Shown here in pieces: positions 9,029 to 18,100 of a DNA stretch of 64,000 bases. Positions within the stretch are counted from its first letter, which is position 1, and the number at the start of each line of letters is the position of its first letter. Under the pieces are notes generated by a model. The model was not told where the DNA came from. It saw only the letters and a list, made by a program, of their open reading frames with translations, and did no database searches. The position numbers were made by a program, and so were the translations under genes. The stretch comes from Oscillospiraceae bacterium. GTDB lineage: Bacteria; Bacillota; Clostridia; Oscillospirales; Oscillospiraceae. The stretch lies in contig SVKQ01000004.1 of NCBI GenBank assembly GCA_015068325.1, positions 166,135 to 230,134 of the forward strand, given 5' to 3'.

Positions 9029-10402
9029 ATGAGCACCGTCATCACATCCGTGGACCCCCGCAGTCCCGCCGAAAAAGCCCATATCGTGCCCGGTGAGAAG
9101 CTGCTGTCCATCAACGGCCACCGGATCCTCGACGTGCTGGACTACCGCTTCTACGGCTACGACCCTGTCACCCGGCTGGAGCTGCAGCGCCCTGACGGGA
9201 CGACACACGCCGTTCAGATCCGAAAGGCAGAGGGCAGGGATCTGGGGCTGAACTTTGAAACATATCTGATGGACCGGGCCCACTCCTGCGCCAACAACTG
9301 CATCTTCTGCTTTGTGGACCAGATGCCGAAGGGGCTGCGGAAGAGCCTGTACTTCAAGGATGACGACGCGCGCTTGTCCTTCCTGATGGGCAACTACATC
9401 ACCCTGACCAATCTCCCTCCCCGGGAGATTCAGCGGATCATCGACCTGCGCATCTCCCCCATCAATGTGTCGGTCCACACCACAGACCCGACGCTGCGGG
9501 CGATGATGCTGGGCAACCCGCGGGCCGGGGATTCCGTCGCCGTCATGCGCCGTCTGGCGGACAGCGGCATCCGAATGAACTGCCAGATCGTGGCCTGTCC
9601 CGGCATAAACGACGGGCCACAGCTGCAGCGGACCATGGAGGATCTGGCGGCCATGTACCCGGGCGTGGGCAGCGTGGCCATCGTCCCCGTGGGGTTGACC
9701 AAATACCGGGACGGTCTCTACCCGCTGAAAGCGTACAACGCCTCCTCCGCCGCCGCGGTCATCGATATGGTGGAGGTCTTTGGAGCGCGGTGCCGAGAGC
9801 GGCTGGGCTCCTCTCTGTTCTGGTGTTCCGACGAGTTCTATCTCCTGGCCGGCCGTCAGTTGCCCGACGAGGATTACTACGAGAGCTACAGCCAATTGGA
9901 AAACGGTGTGGGCATGCTGCGGCTGCTGGAGAGCGAGTTCCATGCGGCACTCCGCATGGCGGAGCCGGAGCGTCCTCCCACTCCTTTTACCATCGCCACC
10001 GGCCTGGACGCTGCACCCATGATCGAATCGCTGGTGCGGGATGCCGCGGAGAAATGCCCCGCACTGCAGGGACAGGTCATCCCCGTGGTGAACCATTTCT
10101 TCGGGGAGCAGATCGTGGTATCCGGACTGGTCACCGGCCAAGATCTCATTGCCGCGCTGCAGGGGCACAAGCTGGGCCAGCGGCTGCTGCTGCCGGACAA
10201 TATGCTCCGCTATCACGAAAACGTCTTTTTGGACGATGTGACCATCCGGGAGTTGGAGCAGGCCCTTGGCGTGCCCGTCACATTCGTGCCGCAGGATGGC
10301 TTTGCCCTCTGCGATGCCATCTTCGGTCTGGACGGGCAGCAGCTCCGTTCCGCTCCGACGGAGAACACCGAAGAATACTACCGCTACAATCCCTCTCATT
10401 GA
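9029..10402 (+). CDS. DUF512 family protein: PDZ plus radical-SAM-like Fe-S domain
   Basis: A 457-residue protein of the conserved clostridial DUF512 family. Residues 1-70 form a PDZ-like domain (SPAEKAHIVPGEKLLSING). Cysteines 87, 91 and 94 (SCANNCIFCF, CX3CX2C) form a radical-SAM [4Fe-4S] motif, followed by a TIM-barrel-like region and the C-terminal DUF512 domain. The reaction is unknown; the family is usually beside der and plsY, as here. The ATG at 9029 has GTGAGGTTAG upstream. First gene of an operon with der (21-base gap). Confidence 0.85.
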   Translation: MSTVITSVDPRSPAEKAHIVPGEKLLSINGHRILDVLDYRFYGYDPVTRLELQRPDGTTHAVQIRKAEGRDLGLNFETYLMDRAHSCANNCIFCFVDQMPKGLRKSLYFKDDDARLSFLMGNYITLTNLPPREIQRIIDLRISPINVSVHTTDPTLRAMMLGNPRAGDSVAVMRRLADSGIRMNCQIVACPGINDGPQLQRTMEDLAAMYPGVGSVAIVPVGLTKYRDGLYPLKAYNASSAAAVIDMVEVFGARCRERLGSSLFWCSDEFYLLAGRQLPDEDYYESYSQLENGVGMLRLLESEFHAALRMAEPERPPTPFTIATGLDAAPMIESLVRDAAEKCPALQGQVIPVVNHFFGEQIVVSGLVTGQDLIAALQGHKLGQRLLLPDNMLRYHENVFLDDVTIRELEQALGVPVTFVPQDGFALCDAIFGLDGQQLRSAPTENTEEYYRYNPSH

Positions 10403-10423
10403 TCGAAAGGAAGTGAGTTTCCG

Positions 10424-11752
10424 ATGCCCAGACCTGTTGTCGCCATCGTGGGCCGGCCCAATGTGGGCAAGTCCATGCTGTTCAATAAGCTGATCGGCCA
10501 GCGCCTCTCTATCGTGGAGGACACCCCCGGCGTCACCCGGGACCGCATCTACGGCGAATGTGAATGGGTAGGCCGCAAGTTCACACTGGTGGATACCGGC
10601 GGCATCGAGCCCGGCACCGACAGTCAGATCCTGGCCTTCATGCGCGAGCAGGCACAGATCGCCATCGACAACGCCACAGTCATAATCTTCGTGGTGGATA
10701 TCCGCAGCGGCATGACCGCCTCTGACCAGGAGGTGGCCGGCATGCTGCAGCGTTCCGGCAAGCCCATCGTGCTGGCGGTGAACAAAATGGACTCCACCGG
10801 CGCGCTGGACCCCGATTTCTATGAGTTCTACAATTTGGGGTTGGGGGACCCTGTGGCCGTCTCTGCGGTCCACGGGCACGGCACCGGCGATCTGCTGGAT
10901 GAGTGCATCAAATACTTCCCGCCGCAGGATGCTGAGGAGGACGACTCCGACGTGATCCAAGTGGCCATCATCGGCCGGCCCAATGTGGGCAAGTCCAGCC
11001 TGACCAACAAGATCCTGGGCCAGCAGCGCGTCATCGTAAGCGACGTGGCGGGCACCACCCGCGACGCCATCGACAGCTACTTTGAAAACGCTCAGGGCAA
11101 GTACAACTTCATTGACACGGCCGGGATGCGAAAAAAGTCCAAGGTGGACGACAACATTGAGAAGTACAGTGTTCTTCGGGCCACCATGGCCATCGAGCGC
11201 AGTGACGTGTGCCTGATCATGATCGACGCCCAGGATGGCGTCACCGAGCAGGACACCAAGGTGGCGGGTCTGGCCCATGAGGCCGGCAAAGCCTGCATCA
11301 TCGTGGTCAACAAATGGGACCTGGTCGAAAAGGACGACAAGACCATGGATCGCATGCGCCAGGATATCCGCCGGGATCTCAGCTACATGACCTATGCCCC
11401 CATCCTGTTCATCTCCGCCGCCACGGGCCAGCGGGTCTCCCGGCTCTTTGAACTCATCAACTACGTCAACGACCAGGCCTCCATGCGCATCACCACAGGC
11501 ATGCTCAACTCCGTGCTGGCCGACGCCCAGACCCGGGTGCAACCGCCTACAGACAAGGGCCGCCGGCTCAAGATCTACTACATGACCCAGGTGGGCGTCA
11601 AACCGCCCCACTTTGTGGTGTTCTGCAACGACAAGAAGCTCTTCCACTTCTCCTATCAACGCTATCTGGAAAACCAGATCCGCGGTGTCTTCGGGCTGGA
11701 GGGTACCCCCGTCACGCTGACGATTCGGCAAAAAGGCGAGGAGGACGGCTGA
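10424..11752 (+). CDS. der: Ribosome biogenesis GTPase Der (EngA)
   Basis: A 442-residue protein with two tandem GTPase domains: GRPNVGKS at 10-17 and again at 184-191, DTGG and DTAG switch II motifs, NKMD and NKWD base-recognition motifs, and a C-terminal KH-like domain. Der is essential for maturation of the 50S subunit. It is preceded by GAAAGGAAGTG and its TGA overlaps the ATG of plsY. Confidence 0.98.
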   Translation: MPRPVVAIVGRPNVGKSMLFNKLIGQRLSIVEDTPGVTRDRIYGECEWVGRKFTLVDTGGIEPGTDSQILAFMREQAQIAIDNATVIIFVVDIRSGMTASDQEVAGMLQRSGKPIVLAVNKMDSTGALDPDFYEFYNLGLGDPVAVSAVHGHGTGDLLDECIKYFPPQDAEEDDSDVIQVAIIGRPNVGKSSLTNKILGQQRVIVSDVAGTTRDAIDSYFENAQGKYNFIDTAGMRKKSKVDDNIEKYSVLRATMAIERSDVCLIMIDAQDGVTEQDTKVAGLAHEAGKACIIVVNKWDLVEKDDKTMDRMRQDIRRDLSYMTYAPILFISAATGQRVSRLFELINYVNDQASMRITTGMLNSVLADAQTRVQPPTDKGRRLKIYYMTQVGVKPPHFVVFCNDKKLFHFSYQRYLENQIRGVFGLEGTPVTLTIRQKGEEDG

Positions 11753-12435
11753 TGTTTTTCTTCTTTGTAGCAGCTGTGGTGCTGCTGGTCTCCTATTTTC
11801 TGGGCTGTATCAACGGCTCGGTGATGACATCCCACTTCGTCATCAAAGACGATGTGCGCAAACACGGCAGCGGCAACGCCGGGCTGACCAACTTCTACCG
11901 CACTTACGGCGCCAAGTATGCCCTGCTGGTGATTGCCTGCGATATGGGTAAAACTGTCGTCGCCGCGCTGATTGGTGGATTTATGTTCGATCACCTCTTC
12001 GGTGACTGGCTGCTGGGCATCCTCATCGCCGGGATCGGCTGTGAACTGGGGCACATTTTTCCTGTGTTCTTCGGCTTCAAGGGCGGCAAGGGGATTCTGT
12101 CCGGTGGCGTGCTGGTGCTGTTCATGGACTGGCGCATCGCGATGGTGGCCTGGGGGCTGTTCATTCTCCTGTGGTTGCTGAGCCGTTACGTCTCCCTGGG
12201 CTCCATCTCCGGCGCAGGCAGCATACCTGTCACCGCCTGCCTGGTATTCGGCTTTCTCTGGCGCTATCTGATCCCCTGCATCATTCTGGCAGCGCTGGTG
12301 ATCTACTGCCACCGGGACAACATCCGCCGTCTCCTGCGAGGCACAGAAAGCAAATTCAAGTGGCACGTCAACCCCATTTGTGAAGAGCCCCTCCCTTCTG
12401 TAAATCAACAAGAAAAAAGCGAGGATACTCCATGA
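11752..12435 (+). CDS. plsY: Glycerol-3-phosphate acyltransferase PlsY
   Basis: A 227-residue membrane enzyme that moves an acyl group from acyl-phosphate to glycerol-3-phosphate, the first step of phospholipid synthesis in most Gram-positives. Family motifs are GSGNAGLTNFYR (about 40-51), ELGHIFPVFFGFKGGKG (about 98-114) and a conserved third loop; about five TM helices. The C-terminal 30 residues are a polar tail. The start overlaps the der stop (TGATG) and its end overlaps the next gene by four bases (ATGA). Confidence 0.93.
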   Translation: MFFFFVAAVVLLVSYFLGCINGSVMTSHFVIKDDVRKHGSGNAGLTNFYRTYGAKYALLVIACDMGKTVVAALIGGFMFDHLFGDWLLGILIAGIGCELGHIFPVFFGFKGGKGILSGGVLVLFMDWRIAMVAWGLFILLWLLSRYVSLGSISGAGSIPVTACLVFGFLWRYLIPCIILAALVIYCHRDNIRRLLRGTESKFKWHVNPICEEPLPSVNQQEKSEDTP

Positions 12436-13349
12436 ACAAAACGAACCCGGTGCGGCAGGTGGTTTTTCCCCTGCTGGCAGCCCTGATCTGGGGCACCGCC
12501 TTTGTGGCACAGGACATGTGCGCCGACGTGATCGACGCCTTTACCTTCAATGCAGTCCGCTTCTACATTGCTGTGTTGGTGCTGCTGGTCATCATCTGGC
12601 TTTTCGGCCGTCTTGGTCCGGAAAAGCCGCCGCGCAGCACAGCTGAACGGCAGACGGACCGGCGGCAGCTACTGATCGGTGGCTTTTGCTGCGGCACGGC
12701 GCTGGCGGTAGCCTCCAACTTTCAGCAGGCCGGTATCGGCGCCGGAACTGACGCCGGCAAGGCCGGCTTTATCACGGCGCTCTATATCGTGCTGGTGCCC
12801 GTACTAGGTCTGTTTCTGAAGAAAAAAGTCTCTCTGCCCGTCTGGATCAGCGTGGTATTGGCGGTGGCAGGGCTCTATCTTCTGTGCATCACCGGAGAGC
12901 TGAAGCTGGCTGCCGGCGACCTGTTGATCCTGCTGTGCGCCTTCTTCTTTTCCGTCCATATTCTGGTCATTGACCACTTCACCGCCACGGTGCCCGGTCT
13001 GCAGCTCTCCTGCGCCCAGTTTCTGGTGGCAGCCCTGTGGTCTACCGCCGGAGCGCTGTTCTTCGACCACATCGATGGTGCCGCCATCCTCTCTTGTTCT
13101 CTTCCTCTTTTGTATGTGGGCATCTTCTCCTGCGGTGTAGCCTACACGCTGCAGATTCTGTCCCAGAAGGGCTCCAACCCCACGGTGGTCACCATCCTGT
13201 TGAGCATGGAATCCGTGTTTGCCGTCATTTCCGGCGCCATAATCCTCCACCAGCACATGACCGGACGGGAATACCTGGGCTGTGCACTGATGCTGATTGC
13301 CGTACTGCTGGCGCAGATCCCCTTCCCCCTGTCAAAAAAGACCGTTTAA
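12432..13349 (+). CDS. EamA/DMT-family transporter
   Basis: A 305-residue protein with ten predicted membrane helices arranged as two EamA repeats (first ALIWGTAFVAQDM, last ending LAQIPFPLSKK). Members export metabolites or amino acids; substrate is not readable. Translationally coupled to plsY through ATGA and closed by the terminator at 13362. Confidence 0.88.
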   Translation: MNKTNPVRQVVFPLLAALIWGTAFVAQDMCADVIDAFTFNAVRFYIAVLVLLVIIWLFGRLGPEKPPRSTAERQTDRRQLLIGGFCCGTALAVASNFQQAGIGAGTDAGKAGFITALYIVLVPVLGLFLKKKVSLPVWISVVLAVAGLYLLCITGELKLAAGDLLILLCAFFFSVHILVIDHFTATVPGLQLSCAQFLVAALWSTAGALFFDHIDGAAILSCSLPLLYVGIFSCGVAYTLQILSQKGSNPTVVTILLSMESVFAVISGAIILHQHMTGREYLGCALMLIAVLLAQIPFPLSKKTV

Positions 13350-13361
13350 CCGTTTAGATGA

Positions 13362-13396
13362 AAAGACCGCCTGCGGATGGCAGGCGGTCTTCTTAC
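13362..13396. terminator. Bidirectional terminator between the EamA and Crp/Fnr genes
   Basis: Stem AAGACCGCCTGC / GGCAGGCGGTCTT with TTCTTACG to the right and AAAAG-derived T residues to the left; it serves the convergent genes ending at 13349 and 13403. Confidence 0.85.
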
Positions 13397-13402
13397 GTTA
13401 CC

Positions 13403-14059
13403 TCACAGCCTGGTATAGAGCGTAAAGCGATTCTTACGGAAATCTAGCAGTCCCTCCCGCCTCATCTTTCCAAGCTCCTTGGACAGGGCGCTGCGCTCCA
13501 CATGCAGGTAGTCCGCCAGCTGCTGGCGGTCAAAGGGGATCTCAAGCCGGGCCGAGCCCTGCACAGCCATCTGCCCGGCCAGATAGGCCGTCACCCGTTC
13601 CCGGATCGTTTTGGTAGAGGTAAGGAACATCTGCTGAGAAAGCATCACGTTCTTTCGGGCGGCGATAGTCAGCAGATTCCGGCACAGCACAGTATGACAT
13701 GACCCGCCGCCGGCAAAAATCTGCGACACGCGGAGAAAGAGGATCTCACAGTCCGTGTTGGCCACCACGCTGACCAGCAGCGGTTCGTCCGGCAGGCAGG
13801 CGTATGCCTCGGCAAACACGCCGCCGGCCTCTACAATGTTTAGGATGCTACGGCCTCCCCACGCGTCGTTGTTCTCGACCTGTACGCTGCCGTCGAGGAC
13901 AATCCCTACCTCGCTTACCGTGTCGCCGGCTCGGCAGATCACCTCCCGTTTTTCGAAGAGGCCGATCCTCGCAGCGCCCTGGTGCAGCATCTCCCGCACA
14001 TTCTCTTCGCTGCAGCCGCGGAGCAGCGGGGTCTTGATCATCTCCTGAAAATCGATCAT
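13403..14059 (-). CDS. Crp/Fnr-family transcription regulator
   Basis: A 218-residue regulator: N-terminal cyclic-nucleotide-like jelly roll (about 15-120), long dimer helix, and a winged HTH at about 165-205 (DRQQLADYLHVERSALSKELGKM). The N-terminal region has cysteines at about 15, 42 and 88 but no Fnr-type Fe-S cluster spacing that I can confirm. It diverges from a ferredoxin pair, the usual arrangement of clostridial Crp regulators that control redox or nitrosative-stress genes, so it likely regulates them. Confidence 0.88.
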   Translation of the reverse strand: MIDFQEMIKTPLLRGCSEENVREMLHQGAARIGLFEKREVICRAGDTVSEVGIVLDGSVQVENNDAWGGRSILNIVEAGGVFAEAYACLPDEPLLVSVVANTDCEILFLRVSQIFAGGGSCHTVLCRNLLTIAARKNVMLSQQMFLTSTKTIRERVTAYLAGQMAVQGSARLEIPFDRQQLADYLHVERSALSKELGKMRREGLLDFRKNRFTLYTRL

Positions 14060-14109
14060 TTTTTCTCCTTTTCGTGGTTAAAACAACGTACTTGCGCCTG
14101 TACAGCCAG

Positions 14110-14115
14110 TATAAT
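14110..14115 (+). promoter_or_regulatory. -10 box of the ferredoxin operon in the divergent region
   Basis: TATAAT at 14110-14115 lies about 40 bases before the ferredoxin ATG and has no good -35 box at 17 bases, as expected for an activator-dependent promoter. A GTAC-N8-GTAC repeat (14088-14103) lies just upstream and could be a regulator site; this is inference. Confidence 0.45.
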
Positions 14116-14155
14116 ACAGACAAAGCCACGATGCAAGTGAAAGGAGAAACCACCT

Positions 14156-14866
14156 ATGAAACGCAAAATCATCCATATCGGCCGGGACAGGTGCAACGGC
14201 TGCGGTGCCTGCGCCAACGCCTGTCATGAGGGAGCCATCGAGATGGTGGACGGTAAGGCACAGTTGACCCGCGAGAACTACTGCGACGGTCTGGGTGACT
14301 GTCTGCCGGCTTGCCCCACCGGCGCCATCACATTTGAGGAGCGGGAAGCTCCTGCCTATGACGAGACCGCCGTACTGGCAGCCAAACAGGCTAAAATGCG
14401 CGCCCAGGGCACCGTCATCCCCCCGGTCGGTGGCTGTTCCGGATCCCGTATGCGCCAGATGGGGCCTGAAGCCGTCCTGACCGCCACGGCGGCCGCACCG
14501 GTTTCCCAACTGCGGCAGTGGCCCTGCCAGATCAAGCTGGTGCCCACCACCGCCCTTTATTTTGATGGTGCAAAGCTGTTGATCGCAGCGGACTGCACCG
14601 CTTACGCCTATGCCGGCTTCCATCAGGATTTCATTCGCGGCAAGGTCACGCTGGTGGGCTGCCCCAAGCTGGACAGCGTGGACTACAGCAAAAAGCTCAC
14701 CGAGATCCTGCGCGGCAATGACATCCAGAGTGTCGCCATCGTCCGCATGGAGGTGCCCTGCTGCGGTGGGCTGGAGGTGGCCTCCAAAAAGGCCCTGCAG
14801 CAAAGCGGCAAATTCATCCCCTGTCAGGTGGTCACCATCTCCATCGACGGCAAAATCCTGGATTGA
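14156..14866 (+). CDS. Two-[4Fe-4S] ferredoxin-domain protein
   Basis: A 236-residue iron-sulfur protein. Residues 10-55 hold two clusters: C13, C16, C19, C23 and C43, C49, C53 with the usual cross-over of the last Cys-Pro. The C-terminal domain (about 110-236) is conserved in clostridia and includes a CCGG motif near residue 200 (EVPCCGGLEVA) and several other Cys, perhaps a further redox site. It probably passes electrons in a stress or anaerobic pathway. The ATG follows AAAGGAGAAACC. Divergent from the Crp/Fnr gene and followed by a small ferredoxin. Confidence 0.82.
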   Translation: MKRKIIHIGRDRCNGCGACANACHEGAIEMVDGKAQLTRENYCDGLGDCLPACPTGAITFEEREAPAYDETAVLAAKQAKMRAQGTVIPPVGGCSGSRMRQMGPEAVLTATAAAPVSQLRQWPCQIKLVPTTALYFDGAKLLIAADCTAYAYAGFHQDFIRGKVTLVGCPKLDSVDYSKKLTEILRGNDIQSVAIVRMEVPCCGGLEVASKKALQQSGKFIPCQVVTISIDGKILD

Positions 14867-14887
14867 ATCACAACAGGAGGGATCACC

Positions 14888-15073
14888 ATGAAATTCATCG
14901 TCAACTCCCGATGCGTGGGCTGCGGACTCTGCGCGGGTACCTGCCCTGAGATTTTTCAACTGAACAGCGCCGGTGCGGCAGAGGCCGTCGCCGAGGAGGT
15001 GTCCAATCCGCTGGAAGACGCGGCGCTGGCCGCCATGGATGCCTGTCCCGTGGGCGCTATTGAGCAGGCATAA
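14888..15073 (+). CDS. Single-cluster [4Fe-4S] ferredoxin
   Basis: A 61-residue ferredoxin: cysteines 9, 12, 15 and the distant Cys53 (ACPVGAI) bind one [4Fe-4S] cluster, and the usual second-cluster cysteines are missing, as in Thermotoga- or Desulfovibrio-type monocluster ferredoxins; Cys19 may form a disulfide. The AGGAGGGATCACC ribosome site is strong. It lies 21 bases after the two-cluster protein in one operon and would be its electron partner. Confidence 0.9.
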   Translation: MKFIVNSRCVGCGLCAGTCPEIFQLNSAGAAEAVAEEVSNPLEDAALAAMDACPVGAIEQA

Positions 15074-15082
15074 CGAATCCCC

Positions 15083-15136
15083 CACAGCAACAGAGCTGCG
15101 GAAACCGATGTTTCCACAGCTCTGTTGCTTCTCTTT
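15083..15136. terminator. Bidirectional terminator between ferredoxin and polC
   Basis: A long stem (AGCAACAGAGCTG with its complement, extended by GGAAAC/GTTTCC) around a four-base loop, flanked by TTCTCTTT to the right. It lies between convergent genes ending at 15073 and 15138. Confidence 0.8.
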
Positions 15137-15137
15137 G

Positions 15138-18100
15138 TCATTGGAAAAGGCTGATCTGACTGTGCTCCGGCAGGTCGCCGAAAGCCCTCAGTTCTTTCAG
15201 CTGGGCGATGTGCGTCTGGGACAACTTGCTGCAGCACTGCTCAAAATCGTCAATGGAGATGAAGGTCTTCCCCTTCCGCTTCTCCACCGTGTCCAGGGCA
15301 GCCGTCTCCCCCAATCCGTGGACTGCCACCAGGGGCGGCAGCAGGCCGTTCTCCGTAATGATGAAATCAGTGGCCTCGGACTTCATATAGTCGATCTTTT
15401 CAAAGTGATATCCCCGCAGAAGGAATTCATAGCAGACCTCCAGCGTCACCAACAGGTTCTGTTCCACATCGGTGGCGTCCTTGTTTCCTGCGATCTCCCG
15501 CATCTTCTGCTTGATAGTTTTCATGTCCTCACAGCAGTACTGGACGTCAAAGGCCTTGGCACGCACGGTAAAGAAGGCGGCGTAAAAAGCCAGCGGATGG
15601 TGTACCTTAAACCAGGCGATGCGAAAGGCCATCATCACATAGGCCACTGCGTGGGCCTTAGGAAAGAGATAGCCGATCTTGGCCAGGGAGTCGATGTACC
15701 ACTGGGGCACCTCATGCTCCTGCATCTGCTCCACCCAGGCGGGCCAATCCCCGGCCTCTCCCTTTTTCACCTTGCCCTTCCGCACAGCCTCCATAATCTT
15801 GAAGGAGGTTTTGGGATCCAGCCCCATACGGATCAGATACAGCATGATGTCGTCGCGGCAGCCCACCGTCTCCAAAACGGACGCGGTACCGTTCAGGATC
15901 AGGTCGCGAGCGTTGCCCACCCACACGTCCTCGCCGTGGGAGAATCCCGACAGCCGCACCAGGGTATTGAAGTTTTTCGGCTGCGTCTCCTCCAGCATGC
16001 CGCGGGTAAACTGTGTGTTGAATTCCGGTATCGCCACGGCACCGGTAGGCCCCAGCACCTCGTCATTCTCATAGCCCAGCACCTTGGAGCTGGTGAAGAT
16101 ACTCATGGTCTCCGGATCGTCCAGCGGGATCTGGCGGGCATTCACGCCCGTCAGGTTCTCTAGCATGCGGATCATGGTGGGATCATCGTGTCCCAGCATA
16201 TCCAGCTTCAACAGATTGTCCTCCATGCAGTGGTAGTCAAAGTGCGTCGTCCGCTGGTCGGAACCGGGATCGTCCGCCGGGTGCTGCACGGCGGTGAAGT
16301 CCTCCACCTCCATGTCCTCCGGCACCACCACCAGTCCGCCGGGATGCTGCCCGGTGGTGCGGCGCACGCCCTCACAGCCCTTGGCCAGCCGGTCCAGCTC
16401 TGCCGCGCCGAATTCCAGGCCGTTTTCCTCCTTGTATTTCAGCACAAAGCCCTTGGCTGTCTTTTCCGCCAGCGTACCGATGGTGCCGGCGCGGAACACC
16501 TGGCTCTCGCCGAACATCTCGATGGCGTGGTGATGCGCCCGCGCTTGATATTCGCCGGAGAAATTCAGGTCGATATCCGGCACCTTGCCACCGCCATAGC
16601 CCAGGAACGTCTCAAAGGGGATGTCAAAGCCGTCCTTCCGCATGGGTTCTCCGCAGTGAGGGCACACCTTGTCCGGCATGTCGGCACCGCAGCCGTACTC
16701 GCCGCTATCGGCGAATTCCGTGTATTTGCACCGTGGGCATCGGTAGTGGGGCGGCAGGGAGTTCACCTCTGTGATGCCGGACATGTAGGCTACCAATGAC
16801 GAGCCCACGGAGCCCCGGGAGCCCACCAGATAGCCGTTTTCCAGGCTGCGCTGCACCAGCTTCTGGGCGGACATGTACACAACGTCATACTTGCCAAGGA
16901 TGCCGCCCAGTTCTTCTTTCAACCGATCCACGATCGGCTGAGGCGGCTCCTCACTGTACAGCGCGTGGCAGCGGTCCCACACCCGCTGGTTCAGTTCCTG
17001 CTCCGAGTTCTCCAGCCGCGGGGGGAACAACTGGCCCGGCGGCAGCAGTTCAATGGTCTCCACCTGATCGGCGATGCGGCGGGGATTTTCCACCACCACC
17101 TCGTAGGCCTTGTCCTCGCCCAAGTAGGCAAACTCCGACAGCATCTCGTCGGTGGTCTTGAAGTAGAGGGGCAGCGACTCGTTGGCATCGGGGAATTTTT
17201 TGCTGGCCAGCAGGATGTGGCGGTAGATCTCGTCCTCCGGATCCATGAAATGCACGTCGCCGGTGGCACACACCGGCTTGCCCAGTTCTTCGCCAAGGCG
17301 CACGATGGTGCGGTTGTAGTCCCGCAGCGTTTCCACCGATGCAGCGGCGCCGCTGCGCACCATGAACAGGTTGTTGCACACCGGCTGGATCTCCAGATAA
17401 TCATAGAAGGAGGCGATGCGCTTCAGCTCCGCCCAATCCTTGTGCCCGTCGGTCACTGCCCGGAACAGCTCGCCCGCCTCGCAGGCCGAGCCGATGATCA
17501 ATCCTTCCCGGTGAGATACCAGATCCGTCTTGGGAATGATGGGCACCTTGCGGAAATGCTCCAGGTTGGACTTTGAGATCAGCTGATAGAGGTGCTTGAG
17601 CCCCAACTTGTTCTTGGCCAGCAGGATGATGTGCTTGGGCCTGCGGTTGGTGTTGCCGCCCCGAGGACGCAGCTGCAGCATCTTTTCGTTGATCTGCTGC
17701 AAGCTCCCGACGCCCAGTTCCCGCTGCAGCCGCTCAAAGAACGGGATCAGCATGTACCCCACCATGGCACCGTCATCGCTGGCCCGGTGGTGTTGAAAGG
17801 CCGGCAGATCCAGGTGCTCAGCCACGATGTCCAGCTTATATTTGTGCAGCTCCGGCAGCAGGTTCTGCGACAGGATCAGCGTGTCCACATAGGTCGGGTC
17901 GAAAGGCAGCCCCGCATCCCGGCAGGCTTTGCGGATGAAGCTGATATCGAACTCCGCATTGTGGGCCGCCAGCGGCCGCCCTCCCACAAACGCCAGAAAG
18001 GCAGTCAACGCCTCCGCCGGTTGTGGTGCCCCCTCCAACATACGGTCGGTGATGCCGGTCAGACCCACAATCTCCGCAGAGAGTCGACGGTTGGGGTTGA

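Noticed and set aside
8792..11731. Minus-strand open frame of nearly 1000 codons over DUF512 protein and der
   Set aside because: Clear shadow of two recognised genes on the plus strand; composition is His/Gln/Val-rich as antisense frames in GC-rich DNA are.
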